From assembly GCA_030448085.1 (NCBI GenBank), contig JAUJNU010000002.1, forward strand, positions 50,642 to 114,641: a DNA stretch of 64,000 nt. The letters run 5' to 3'. Below the pieces are notes generated by a model, which searched no databases, was not told where the DNA came from, and was given only the letters and a program-made list of their open reading frames with translations. The stretch comes from Actinomycetota bacterium. GTDB lineage: Bacteria; Actinomycetota; UBA4738; CADDZG01; WHSQ01. Position numbers and translations under genes: made by a program. Shown piece by piece: positions 19,215 through 29,600 of this stretch. The number at the start of each line of letters is the position of its first letter. Positions within the stretch are counted from its first letter, which is position 1.

Positions 19215-20204
19215 TTGAAGGCCCTGATCCTCGCGGGCGGGTTCGGGACCCGGCTGCGCCCCCTCACCTACACGAGGCCGAAGCACCTCCTCCCCATAGC
19301 GAACCGCCCTCACATCGAGCACGTCTTCGACCTGCTGCAGCGGCACGGGATCGACGAGGTGGTGCTCCTTACGTCCTATCTGGCCGAGACGTTCGCGCCC
19401 ACCGTGGCTCGGGCCGCCGAGCGTGGGCTCGGGCTGGAGGTCACACACGAGGCGGAGCCACTGGGGACGGCGGGCGGCATCAAGAACGCCGAGCACCTGG
19501 TCGGGGGGGAGACCTTCCTCGTCTTCAACGGAGACGTGCTGATAGACCTCGACCTGGCCGAGCTCATCGGGCGGCATCGCTCGAAGGGAGCCTTGGCGAC
19601 GATCGTCCTCACGCCCGTCGAAGATCCCTCCGCGTTCGGGGTGGTCCCGACGGACGAAGACGGGCGGGTCGAGGGGTTCATAGAGAAACCGCCTCGGGGG
19701 CGGGCCCCCACGAACCTCATCAACGCGGGCGTCTACGTCTTCGAGCCGGCGGTGTTGGACCGGGTGCCGTCGGGGGAGGTGTGGTCGGCGGAGCGGGCTC
19801 TGTTCCCGGGCCTCGTCTCAGAAGGGGCCCCTCTCTACGCGATCCCCGCCGACGGCTACTGGATCGATATCGGGACCCCCCACAAGTACCTGCAGGCGAA
19901 CCTCGACGTCCTCGAAGGTGCGTGGCCGACGGATCTCGTGCCGTCCCCCGGGCCCGAGGCCGTCGCGATCGCCCCGGGGGCCGAGGTTGCCGCGGGGGCC
20001 CGGGTATCCTCGTCCTGCCTGGGCGAGCGCTGCGTCGTCGAGGACGGCGCTCGCATCGACCGCTCCGTCCTTCTTCCCGGAGTCGTCGTGGAGGCGGGCG
20101 CGAGGCTCAGTGGCTCCGTGCTCGGCGAGGGCGTGAGGGTGCGGGCCGGGGCCGTTCTGGAAGGGCAAACCGTGGCCGACGGAGAGCTTGTCGGCGAGGC
20201 TTAG
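19215..20204 (+). CDS. Mannose-1-phosphate guanylyltransferase-like nucleotidyltransferase
   Basis: Sugar-phosphate nucleotidyltransferase of 329 residues. The catalytic domain opens with KALILAGGFGTRLRPLTYTR and the substrate Lys in PKHLLPI. GYWIDIGTPHKYLQANLDVL is the block typical of GDP-mannose pyrophosphorylases. A C-terminal left-handed beta-helix (about 245-325, hexapeptide repeats such as GARIDRSVLLPG) follows. It would make GDP-mannose from mannose-1-P supplied by the phosphomannomutase at 43489; glucose-1-P with another NTP is the alternative. A TTG start 6 nt after the preceding stop was chosen. Confidence 0.82.
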   Translation: MKALILAGGFGTRLRPLTYTRPKHLLPIANRPHIEHVFDLLQRHGIDEVVLLTSYLAETFAPTVARAAERGLGLEVTHEAEPLGTAGGIKNAEHLVGGETFLVFNGDVLIDLDLAELIGRHRSKGALATIVLTPVEDPSAFGVVPTDEDGRVEGFIEKPPRGRAPTNLINAGVYVFEPAVLDRVPSGEVWSAERALFPGLVSEGAPLYAIPADGYWIDIGTPHKYLQANLDVLEGAWPTDLVPSPGPEAVAIAPGAEVAAGARVSSSCLGERCVVEDGARIDRSVLLPGVVVEAGARLSGSVLGEGVRVRAGAVLEGQTVADGELVGEA

Positions 20205-20213
20205 GAGGAAGAG

Positions 20214-21188
20214 ATGCGCGTATTGGTAACCGGGGCGGCCGGCTTCATCGGGTCCCATCTGACCGACAAGCTCCTGGCACAGGGGGACGAGGTCCTCGGC
20301 GTGGACAACCTCTCCTCGGGGACCCTCGCGAACCTGGGGGACGCCCGCCGCTCGTCGGTCGGTAAGTTCACGTTCCAGCGAGTGGACGTCACCTCGACGG
20401 CGATCACGGACCTGATCGCCCGCTACAAGCCCGAGGTCGTTTTCCACCTGGCCGCGCAGGTCGACGTGCGCAAGTCTCTTGCCGACCCCATCCACGACGC
20501 GATGGTGAACGTCATCGGCACGCTCAACCTCTTGCAGGCGGCCAGTGAGAACGGCGCCCGCAAGTTCGTCTTCACCTCGTCCGGCGGCTGCATCTACGGC
20601 GAGCCGGGGGAGTCCCGTCTTCCGGTCAGCGAGGACCAGGTCTACCTGCCCGAGTCGATGCCGGAGTCCCCTTACGGTGTCTCGAAGAAGGTTGTCCTCG
20701 ACTACCTCCGTTACTTCAAGGCGATCAAGGACCTCGACTACACCGCGCTCGCCCTCTCGAATGTCTACGGGCCGCGGCAGGAGCCGGCTTCGGAGGTCGG
20801 CCTCGAGGGACAGGTCGTTGCGATCTTCTCGCGCAAGATGCTGGCCGGCCGCCCCGCCACGATCTACGGCGACGGGACCCAGACCCGTGACTTCGTCTAC
20901 GTCGAAGACGTCGTCGCCGCTTTCCTGGCGGCTCAGGAGAAGGGTTCGGGCGAGCTCGTCAACGTCGGGAGCGGGAACGAGCTGTCCGTGAACGAGCTGT
21001 TCGGACGCCTCGCGGAGCTGACGGGCTCCAGGTACGAGGCGCAGTACGCCCCGGCCCGCCCGGGAGAGCTCCAGCGGATAGTCATCGACCCTACGAAGGC
21101 GGGGGAGGTGCTCGGCTGGCAGCCCCAGACGCCGCTCGAGGACGGGCTACGGAAGACGGTCGCCTACTTCAAGGCGAACCCTACATAA
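20214..21188 (+). CDS. UDP-glucose 4-epimerase-like NAD-dependent epimerase
   Basis: Extended short-chain dehydrogenase, 324 residues. The NAD loop is VTGAAGFIGSH, the catalytic triad lies in TSSGGCIYGE and SPYGVSKKVV (Tyr-x3-Lys), and ALSNVYGPRQEP is typical of GalE/WbpP-like epimerases. The start is supported by AGGAGG 6-7 nt before the ATG, in contrast to the leaderless neighbours. It lies 9 nt after the nucleotidyltransferase gene, so it is cotranscribed. It probably supplies an epimerised UDP-sugar for the wall polysaccharide; UDP-glucose and UDP-glucuronate are both possible substrates. Confidence 0.88.
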   Translation: MRVLVTGAAGFIGSHLTDKLLAQGDEVLGVDNLSSGTLANLGDARRSSVGKFTFQRVDVTSTAITDLIARYKPEVVFHLAAQVDVRKSLADPIHDAMVNVIGTLNLLQAASENGARKFVFTSSGGCIYGEPGESRLPVSEDQVYLPESMPESPYGVSKKVVLDYLRYFKAIKDLDYTALALSNVYGPRQEPASEVGLEGQVVAIFSRKMLAGRPATIYGDGTQTRDFVYVEDVVAAFLAAQEKGSGELVNVGSGNELSVNELFGRLAELTGSRYEAQYAPARPGELQRIVIDPTKAGEVLGWQPQTPLEDGLRKTVAYFKANPT

Positions 21189-21219
21189 CGACGGTGCTCT
21201 GCCCGTCGAGGGAGCCGCT

Positions 21220-21882
21220 CTAGCCCTCGAAGGGGGGAGTGATCTTCTCGGGCCCGGCGCCCTGGAACTGCCTGCGGAAGTCGTCTATCACCGGCTGAGA
21301 CACCTGAACGCACGATTGGGATACGCCCCAGCCGGAGAGTGCGAAGTTGGCCGACCCCTCGAGCTCGAAGGGGGTGGCGATGAGGGCCAAGCTGTCTTGC
21401 TTGGTCACCTGCTCGAGCTTGTCCTTCACCTCTTGGGGCGCGTCGGGGCGGTACCACATGACGATCTGCCCGTGCTCGAGGTTGTGCACCAGTTGCTCCG
21501 CCTGAACCGGGCTCGAGTAGAACCCCGGCGCCGACGGACTTTCGTAGTGGTCCCCGGACGTCGGAGGGTTCGTTGCGTATGGGACGGTGGTCCCCTCGGG
21601 CACGTGGGTGGCCTGCTCCGGCACCTCGTGGGTCTCCACGGGGGTGCAGCCGGCCTCCTCCGCAGTGGCCGGCCCGCCGACGTCGGCCACGGCACGGGTG
21701 CCCTGTTGCTGGTTGATGATCAGCCCGACGACGACCGCTCCGACGAGGACGGCTAGTCCGACGGTGACTAGGGTCCGCTTGCGTTGCGCCCTCTTGCGCT
21801 CGGCGGCCTTGCGCTCTTCCGCCTCGCGGCGCGCTCTCTTCTCCTGGAGCTTTCTCGATCCGACCTCTGGGCTATCGCTCAC
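21220..21882 (-). CDS. DUF3105 membrane-anchored extracytoplasmic protein
   Basis: A 220-residue protein with a highly charged cytoplasmic N-terminus (KLQEKRARREAEERKAAERK), one membrane helix (LVTVGLAVLVGAVVVGLII, about 44-62) and an extracellular DUF3105 domain. The domain signatures are YATNPPTSGDHY, LVHNLEHGQIVMWY and FALSGWG. The His and Asp residues of SGDHY and NLEHG are strongly conserved in the family and may bind metal; function is unknown. The GTG start at 21882 lies 8 nt after a minus-strand TAGCCT box. Confidence 0.85.
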   Translation of the reverse strand: MSDSPEVGSRKLQEKRARREAEERKAAERKRAQRKRTLVTVGLAVLVGAVVVGLIINQQQGTRAVADVGGPATAEEAGCTPVETHEVPEQATHVPEGTTVPYATNPPTSGDHYESPSAPGFYSSPVQAEQLVHNLEHGQIVMWYRPDAPQEVKDKLEQVTKQDSLALIATPFELEGSANFALSGWGVSQSCVQVSQPVIDDFRRQFQGAGPEKITPPFEG

Positions 21883-21925
21883 AGCGACCGAGGCTATCAA
21901 AGGGCAGAGGGTGCTTCGCCCAGTG

Positions 21926-22534
21926 TCAGCTTCTGCCGACGATGTAGTCGGTGGGGTCGGGGGCCGGACGCGGCCGGGGCTTGTACGACGGGTCGGGGTA
22001 GCCCGCGAGGACGAGAGCCTGCGGCTCGAGGCTCCGGCCCAGGTCGAGGACGTCCCTCACCTCGTCCCTGCAGAAGACGGGGGCCGAGATCCAACACGAG
22101 CCGATGCCGTCCTCGGCCAACGCCGTCATGAGCGTCTGAAGGGCCGCGCCCGTGGAGTGGGCGAACAGGCTCCACTCGGCCAGCCTGCGGCGCTCGTCCG
22201 GATAGCTGTGAGCGCGGGCCATGTCGGCGGAGCAGACGATGAGGAGGGGCGTCCCCAAGAGCAGCAAGTGGGAGCGGCCGACGATCTTGTCGACCGCCTC
22301 CGGTGGATGCCCGTCTGCGGCCAGGTCCCGGGCCCAGCGGGAGCCCATCGCCAACGAGAATCCTTCTTTCGCCGCGCTGGAGCCAAGGAGAGAGAAACGC
22401 CACGGGGAGGAATGGTGTGGCGCCGGGGCTTGCACCGCGAGAGCGACGGCGCGCTCCACCGCTGCCATTGGCACGGGCTTGTCCTCGAAAGACCTGATGC
22501 TCCTTCTGGCGGCCACCGCCTCGGCGAGGTTCAC
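21926..22534 (-). CDS. Stand-alone nitroreductase-fold enzyme, probable dehydro-F420-0 reductase
   Basis: FMN-binding nitroreductase-family protein, 202 residues. It opens VNLAEAVAARRSIRSFEDKP, where the RRS(I)R motif binds FMN phosphate, and continues with GIGSCWISAPVFC and ALVLAGYPD. In mycobacteria the C-terminal domain of FbiB has this fold and reduces dehydro-F420-0. Here it is a separate gene whose GTG overlaps the stop of cofE (GTGA), so the two halves of FbiB are encoded as coupled but separate proteins. The overlap is clean and does not look like an indel artefact. Confidence 0.85.
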   Translation of the reverse strand: MNLAEAVAARRSIRSFEDKPVPMAAVERAVALAVQAPAPHHSSPWRFSLLGSSAAKEGFSLAMGSRWARDLAADGHPPEAVDKIVGRSHLLLLGTPLLIVCSADMARAHSYPDERRRLAEWSLFAHSTGAALQTLMTALAEDGIGSCWISAPVFCRDEVRDVLDLGRSLEPQALVLAGYPDPSYKPRPRPAPDPTDYIVGRS

Positions 22535-23211
22535 CGGAAGAGGTCCTCGCCCGCAGGTCTCACGATCTCGGTGGCGGCGCCACGAGCGAACGTCACCGGC
22601 GCCCCGCGGACGAGGGCCGCGCACACGCCGTCTGCCTTGCCCATTACCATCTCGGCGGCGCCCGCTATCTCGTCCGCGATGCAGATCTGAGTCGCTTTCA
22701 GGACGCGGCCCTGGCTGTCGGTGCTGCCCCGGTGGTCGAGGAACGGATCGATGCCTGCGACGCCGATCGCGACGTCGGTCTGACCGACCCTCCAGGCCCG
22801 TCCGAACGTGTCGCTGACGATGACCCCGATGTCCTTGCTCGTGGCGTGAGCGATCTTCGAGCGCAGCTTGCGGGCCGAAGCGTCCGGGTCTTTCGGCAGG
22901 AGAGCGATGGTGCCTTCTGGGACGTTCGACTCGTCTACCCCCGCGTTCGCGCAGACGAACCCGTGCGTGGTCTCGGTGATGAGCATGTCTCCGACCCTGC
23001 GGAGCACACGCCGCGAGTCGGCACGGACGCGGGCCTCCTTCTCGTCCCGCGGGACGATGCGGCCCTCGACCTTGGACACGACCTTCTGAGTCACGACGAG
23101 CACGTCCCCGTCCTCCAGGCCCACCTCGGTGAGGGCCGCGGTCAGCTCCCCTGCAAGGTCGTCCCCAGCCGAGATCTCCGGGACCCCGGGCAACGGGATG
23201 ATCTGGATCAA
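22531..23211 (-). CDS. cofE: Coenzyme F420-0:L-glutamate ligase
   Basis: GTP-dependent ligase that adds the glutamate tail to F420-0; 226 residues, the length of single-domain archaeal CofE or the FbiB N-terminal domain. It starts LIQIIPLPGVPEISAGDDLA and carries VVTQKVVSKVEGR, GTIALLPKDPDASA and VIVSDTFGRAWRVGQTDVAIG, all core CofE blocks. The TTG start at 23211 lies inside the stop of cofD (TTGA). It forms a three-gene operon cofD-cofE-nitroreductase running leftwards from 24125. Confidence 0.95.
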   Translation of the reverse strand: MIQIIPLPGVPEISAGDDLAGELTAALTEVGLEDGDVLVVTQKVVSKVEGRIVPRDEKEARVRADSRRVLRRVGDMLITETTHGFVCANAGVDESNVPEGTIALLPKDPDASARKLRSKIAHATSKDIGVIVSDTFGRAWRVGQTDVAIGVAGIDPFLDHRGSTDSQGRVLKATQICIADEIAGAAEMVMGKADGVCAALVRGAPVTFARGAATEIVRPAGEDLFR

Positions 23212-24125
23212 AGGAGCGCCTGGGCGAGCCGGAGGGAGGCGGCATCGTCGTTCATGATCGTGTCGAGCGCAACGGGTTCCATGCCGAGGCTCGATATCGC
23301 GGGCGCCTCGTCTGCGTCCCTCGCGTCGAGAGCGAATCTGTTGCAGAAGTCGGCGTAGAGACGTGCCACGCCGGTCGGGCTCACGTCCGCCCCCACCGCA
23401 CGCAGCAGCTTGTCTGCCGGCCCCTTCAGGGGCTTGCCCTCGACGATGGGTGTGACGGCCGTCACCTGTGCGTGCTCCACAAGCGCTTCCCGCACGCCGG
23501 GAAGTGCCAGGATCGGCCCGACCGAGACGACGGGATTGGAGGGGCAGATGATGACCCGGTCGGCGCTGCGGATGGCCTCCAGGACCTCCGGGCCCGGCTT
23601 CGCCCCCTCCATGCCGCTGAGGGTGACCGTCCGCACCTCGGGCTCCTGACGCTCCTTCACGAAGTACTCCTGGAACTCGAGGGTCCTGCCGTCGCTCGTC
23701 TCGATGAGGGTCCTCACCGGGTCATCGCTCATCGGGAGCACCTTCACCCGGACGCCGAAGGTCCTGCGGATGTCATCGGTGACCGAAGAGAGGCTGTCTC
23801 CGGCCCGGAGCCTCTCGGTCCGATGGAGACAGGTTGCGAAGTCACGGTCCCCGAGCGAGAACCATGCCTCGGCCCCCAGGGACCGCAGCCCCTCGACCAC
23901 CTTCCAGGTGTCTCCCGCGAGGCCCCAACCCTTGGCCCTGTCCGCGAGGCCCGCCAGCCAGTAGGTGACGATGTCGACATCGGGGGAGACGTGGACGCCG
24001 TAGATGACGGTGTCGTCGCCGGTGTTCACGATGGCGGTCAGCTCGTGCTGCGGCGGGAGGGCTGCGTCGAGCCCGACTAGCAGCTTGGCTCCCCCCACGC
24101 CCCCTGCGATCGCGGTCACCTTCAT
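23208..24125 (-). CDS. cofD: 2-phospho-L-lactate/PEP transferase for F420 synthesis (CofD/FbiA)
   Basis: Transfers the phospholactyl or enolpyruvyl moiety to the deazaflavin FO; 305 residues. Family signatures are AIAGGVGGAKLLVGL at the N-terminus, NTGDD at about 34-38, YGVHVSPDVDIVTYWLAG, SLGDRDFATCLHRT and VIICPSNPVVSVGPIL. In actinobacteria the product is dehydro-F420-0 from phosphoenolpyruvate, consistent with the nitroreductase downstream. The ATG lies 8 nt after a minus-strand TAAACT box; fbiC starts 28 bp away in the other direction. Confidence 0.96.
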   Translation of the reverse strand: MKVTAIAGGVGGAKLLVGLDAALPPQHELTAIVNTGDDTVIYGVHVSPDVDIVTYWLAGLADRAKGWGLAGDTWKVVEGLRSLGAEAWFSLGDRDFATCLHRTERLRAGDSLSSVTDDIRRTFGVRVKVLPMSDDPVRTLIETSDGRTLEFQEYFVKERQEPEVRTVTLSGMEGAKPGPEVLEAIRSADRVIICPSNPVVSVGPILALPGVREALVEHAQVTAVTPIVEGKPLKGPADKLLRAVGADVSPTGVARLYADFCNRFALDARDADEAPAISSLGMEPVALDTIMNDDAASLRLAQALL

Positions 24126-24133
24126 GGCGGGGG

Positions 24134-24146
24134 AGTTTAGTAGCCT
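24134..24146. promoter_or_regulatory. Back-to-back divergent -10 boxes for cofD and fbiC
   Basis: Minus-strand TAAACT (24139-24134, 8 nt before the cofD ATG) and plus-strand TAGCCT (24141-24146, 7 nt before the fbiC ATG) are separated by one base. Only 28 bp separate the two start codons, so both mRNAs would be leaderless and polymerases would compete for the site. Confidence 0.55.
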
Positions 24147-24153
24147 CATCCAG

Positions 24154-26572
24154 ATGGATCGCCTTCGATCGTTGTGCGGGCGAGCGTCCGAAGGCGAACG
24201 GCTGCACGACCACGAGGTTCGTGAGCTGGCCCGCTTGGCGCCGCAGGACCCCGCACCCGTTCTCGCCGCCGCCTCTTGCCTCCGGAACGACGCCGTCGGG
24301 CCGCGCATCACGTATTCGAGGAAGGTCTTCGTCCCCCTTACCCAGCTGTGCCGTGATTCCTGTGGCTACTGCACGTTCGCCCATCCGCCGGTCCCCGGCG
24401 TGGCCCCCTATCTGACCCTCGACCAGGTGCTGGACGTGGCCCGCGCCGGCGAGGTCGCCGGATGCAAAGAGGTCCTCTTCACCCTGGGGGACAAGCCGGA
24501 GCGGAAATGGCCCGAGGCGAGGGCTCAGTTGAACGAGATGGGCTATGTCACCACGATCGAATACCTCGCCGCCGCCTGCCGCCAGGTCCTCGAGGAGACG
24601 AGCCTGTTGCCGCACGTGAACCCGGGCACGCTGACGGACGAAGAGGCGCTGCTGCTCAGGCCCGTCAGCGTCAGCCAGGGGATGATGCTCGAGACGCTGT
24701 CGGAGCGCTTGCTCGGACGGGGGATGGCCCACTGGGGAGCGCCAGACAAGAAGCCGGCCGTGCGCCTCGCGACGCTCGAGGCCGCGGGGCGGGCCCGGGC
24801 TCCGTTCACCACCGGCATCCTCGTCGGTATCGGCGAGAGCGCGGACGAACGCATCGATGCGCTCCTCGCCATCAGGGACTCCCACGAGCGGCACGGGCAC
24901 ATCCAAGAGGTCATCGTGCAGAACTTCCGGGGCAAGGCCGGGACCCCGATGGCCGGGTGGCCGGAACCCGGCGCCGACGAGATGAGCCTGACGATCGCCC
25001 TGGCCCGGCTGATCATGGGCCCGGAGGTGGGGATACAGGCGCCTCCGAACCTCTCGCCGGACGAGTACGGGCGCTACCTCGACGCGGGCCTGTCGGACTG
25101 GGGCGGCGTGTCACCGGTGACTCCGGATCACGTGAACCCGGAACGGCCGTGGCCGAAGATAGACGAGCTGGCGGAGGTAACCGCGGCCAGAGGCTTCGAG
25201 CTCCACGAGCGCTTGGCCGTCTATCCCGGTTACCTCGACGCTCCGGCGCGCCTCGCCGAGTGGGTGGATCCTTCCCTCACCGCGGCCGTTCTGGACGCGA
25301 CGGACGCGGAGGGATACCCCCGGTCGGGCGACTGGTACTCGGGGGCCGATGTCGATCCTCCTCCTGCCTCGCGTGTCGCTCTCGAGGCTGCAAGCGCGGG
25401 GGCGTGGGCGGTTCCGGGTCGCGTCCGAAGGGGCGCTCTCTGGCGGGCTCTCGACATGGCCGAGCAGGGCGCCACCCTCGACGAGGATGCGATCGCCCTC
25501 CTGTTCACGGCTCGCGGGGCCGAGACGGAAAGGCTCTACAGCGTGGCAGACGAGCTCCGCCGCCGCACCGTGGGTGAGGACGTCACGTACGTCGTGAACC
25601 GGAACATCAACTACACGAACCTCTGTTACTTCAAGTGCGGGTTCTGCGCATTCTCGAAGGGGCCCAAGTCTTTGAACCTGCGTGGCGAGCCCTACCTTCT
25701 TTCACCCGAAGAGGTTGCGGAGCGGGCTGTCGAAGCGTGGGACGCGGGCGCGACGGAGGTCTGCATGCAGGGAGGGATCCACCACTCCTTCACCGGCGAT
25801 CACTACGTCGAGTACCTCCGGGCCGTGAAGAACGTGCTGCCGGACATGCACGTTCATGCGTTCACTGCGCTCGAGGTGGCCCAGGGGCAGAGGCTTCGGA
25901 GACGACCGTCGAAGACCTCCTCGTCAAGCTGAAAGAGGCGGGACTTGCGACGCTGCCGGGCACGGCCGCCGAGATCCTCGACGACGAGATCAGAGCGATC
26001 ATCTGCCCGGACAAGATCGACACGGCGGGGTGGTGTGAGGTGCACAAGGTTGCGCACGGCCTCGGGCTTCGCTCGAACGCACGACGATCATGTTCGGCAC
26101 CGTCGAGGGACCCGCAACTGGGCCCGTCATCTAAAAGTGGTGAGGGATCTGCACGAAGAGATAACCGCCGACGGATCGGAGGGACTGTTCGAGTTCGTGC
26201 CCCTTCCGTTCGTTCACATGGGAGCGCCGATCTACCTTCGGGGCAAGGCCAGGCGAGGCCCGACGTTCGACGAAGCGTTGAAGATGCATGCGGTCGCGTA
26301 TCGCCCTTCACGGTGCGATCGACAACATCCAGGTCTCATGGGTGAAGATGGGGGTCCAGGGCACGAAGCTTGCCCTTAGAGCGGGAGCGAACGACGTCCG
26401 GGGGACCCTCATGAACGAGAACATCTCGAGAGCAGCAGGGGCCACCCATGGCCAAGAGCTGACCGCGGACGCGATGGAACACCTGATCCGGTCCATCGGC
26501 AGGAGGCCGCGCCGGCGCACGACGCTCTACGGAGACGCGGCCCCCAGGTTGCCCGTCTCGGGGAGAGCCTGA
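24154..26572 (+). CDS. fbiC: FO synthase, fused CofG/CofH radical SAM enzyme, frameshifted
   Basis: Makes the deazaflavin FO from a pyrimidine intermediate and tyrosine using two radical SAM centres; about 805 residues. The CofG half has CRDSCGYC (Cys66, 70, 73) and the CofH half CYFKCGFC (Cys491, 495, 498), both CX3CX2C clusters. The frame is intact to about 25880, then shifts near 25885, 26080-26130 and 26300, while FbiC sequence continues to the end (VPLPFVHMGAPIYL, TLMNENISRAAGA). Assembly indels are the likely cause. The start at 24154 was chosen because it follows a -10 box and fits the family length. Confidence 0.93.
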
Positions 26573-26631
26573 CCCGACCACATGGCTACTCGAACCGTTG
26601 CGCCGCGCCTGACACCCGCACCTTCGATGAG

Positions 26632-29600
26632 GTGCCGAGCATCCTCGCCATCGTCGTCACCCACAACGGAAGGCCGTGGCTGAAGGATTGCCTCGTCGGG
26701 CTCAACGCGCAGAGCTACCCGCTCCTCGACGTGCTCGTCGTCGACGACGCATCGCCGGAGCCGAAACGGGAGCCGCGCCTGAAGCGGATAGCGAAGAGGC
26801 ACCTGAAGGGACGCCGCTGGGGCTTCGTCCGGACCCCTCGCCCGCTTGGCTTCGGCGGCGCGATCAACTGGGCCCTGTCGAGGGTCCGGACGGACGCCGA
26901 CCTGTTGCTGTTCATCCACGACGACGCCGCTCTCGACCCTAGGGCGGTGGAGCGGATGACCGGGAGGATCCTCGTCGACGACGAGACCGCCATCGTCGGG
27001 CCAAAGATCGTGTCATGGTCCGATCCCACTCGCCTCGAAGAGGTGGGGATGGCCGCGGACCGCTTCGGTTATCCCTACAAGGGGCTGGAGGAGGACGAGC
27101 TCGACCTCGGCCAACACGACGCCTCTTCCGAGGTCTTCTACGTTACGTCGACCTGCATGCTCGTGAAGCATGACGTGTTCCGCCAGTTGCGAGGGTGGGA
27201 CGCGCGCCTGCGTGCTTTCTCAGAAGACCTCGATCTGTGCTGGCGGGCGAGGCTCGCCGGTCATGTCGTTCGCACCGAGCCCAAAGCACGCGCCCGGCAT
27301 GCGATCGCGCTGGCCAAGGGAGAGCGCAGGTCGCCCTTCACCCCGGCCCGCTACTTCATCCGCAGGAATCGCCTGCGAACGGTCTTCAAGAACGTCTCGA
27401 CACTGCGGCTGTTGCTCCTCGTCCCGCAGTTCATCTTGCTCAGCTTCGCCGAGATGATCGGCTTCATCATCCTGAGACAGCCGGGTCAGATCGTCAGCCT
27501 GCTCCGAGCTCTCGGCTGGAACGTTCTCCGTCTCCCGCAGACACTCGCGGAGCGGACCGGTGTGCAGCGAAGACGCAAGGTCTCCGACAGGACCCTTAGA
27601 CGTCTGACGGTTCGGGAGACCACACGCATCCGCTCCTACGTCGGGAACCAGGCGGAGCGACTCGAGGAGATCTGGGGCCGGAGAACCGACCTCTTCGCGA
27701 GGAGGGCTCTCCAGGCGAGAGCCTTCAGTGGTGAGATGCGGGGCTGGCTCGGTTTCGCCGCCGCGCTCGTGATCGTCGCCCTGCTCGTCGGCTTCCGGCA
27801 CGTGCTGTGGGCCGCCCCGGCGTCGGTCAACGAGCTCCTTCCTTACTTCCGGACCGGGCGACCGAGGTCGTGCGCGTTTTCTCTCCCCGTGGAGGTCGGT
27901 GGGCCTCGGGGAGCCGGGCCCGGCTCCGCCCGCGCCGCCCTCGTTGGGTGGTTCCCCCTTCTCACCCTGGGTGCGGCCGGAGCGGCCCAGAAGCTCCTCA
28001 TCCTCACGCTGGGCGTTGCCGGGTTCGTCGGCGCCTACCGCCTCGTGTCTGACCTCGTCGACAGATGGGGCCGCTTCGCGGCGGGAGCGACGTACACTCT
28101 TGGGGGCCGCCGGATACGCGGGGTTGAGGGAAGGCGCTCTCGGCGCTCTGGTGTTCGGAGCAGTGGCTCCTACATCCTCATGGTCCTGCTCCGCCTCACG
28201 GGATGGGTGCGGCCACCTGCTTGGGACAGGGGCCGGGCCGTGGCTCGCCTGGCACTCGGAGGAGCGGTCTCGGCGGCGTTCGTCCCGGGCTCCCTGTTCC
28301 TCTACGCGATCGTTGGGATCCTGCTGGTCCTCGGCCGCCTCGTCCTGGGCGGGTCGACGCAGCCGTTGCGCTCGCTCATGGGCTTGATCGTCGGCCTCGG
28401 CGTCTCCTTCGTCCTCCTGTTGCCGTGGAGCGGGACCTGGTTGCAGGAAGCGCGCGCCACTGCAGCGCCTGCTGGGGGACGACACCTGGCGTGCCTACGC
28501 GGCGTCCTACGAAGGGCACGGCGCTCTCTCGACTCTGCTCGGTCAGACGCCGGAGGTTCCCGTCTTCTTCGGGCTGGCCCTGCCCTTGTTGGGGATCGTG
28601 GCGGTGCTGGTCGGCAACGGGCAGCGCAAGCGCCTGGCGATCGCGATGTGGGGCGTGATCGCCGTCCTAGCCTGCGTCATCAGCTTCACCGCAGGCGGGG
28701 CTATAAGGCCTCTCGTCGCCTCCCCGACGGAGGCGGGCATCCTCGTGGCCGCGGCCTTCTCGGGGCTCGTGGGCCTCGCCGTCGGGGCCTTCCGGATGGA
28801 CCTGCCGCGCCGAGATCTCGGCTACGCCCACTGGGTGAGCCTCACGGGCTTATCCGGGGCTCTGTTCCTGATCCTCGGCGGGCTGGGGCCGGCTCTGTGG
28901 CACGGCGACTGGGATCCGGGTCGCTCTGCCTCTTGCGCGCCCGGAGGTTGTCGCCCAGATCGGGACCATCCTCGAGGCCGAGGCCCAGTCTTTCGGGCCC
29001 TTCCGGGCCCTGTGGGTGGGGGAGGGTTGGCGCTCGGGAGCGGCGAGCGCGGCCCGGCCCTTCGACAGGCCCTTCCTCACCGGCGCCACCGGACACAGGA
29101 TCACGGACCTCTTCGAGAGCGACACGGGGCCGCAGCATGATCAGTTCGAGACGGTGGTCGAGTCGATAGAGGAGGGGGCGACCGACGAAGGTGGCTCGCT
29201 GCTCGGCATGTTCAACGTTCACTACATCATCGTCGAGTCGGGGGACGAGGCCGAGCCGTGGCTCGATCAAAGGGACCTTGGCCTCATCCGAACCGAGCGC
29301 GACTACCTGCTCCTCGAGAACAAGGCCCCGCTTGCCCGGGCGGGGGTATATGGCGAGGCGCCGAGCCTTCTCGGGGCGATAGAGGCGAAGGACCCGGCCC
29401 GGGGTGCCCTCGAGCCCCCGGAGCTGAGGCAGGCCGGCGCGCAGTTGGGCCTGGCCCGCTACAGGATCACCGGGGCAACCGGGCCGGGCATCGTCGTGGT
29501 AGCCGAGACCGAGGACGAGGGATGGCGTGAAGTCCAATGGGGCCACGCTCCCCAGGCAGGAGGCCGGGTGGGCGAACGCCTTCGAGCTCCCAGAAGGCGC

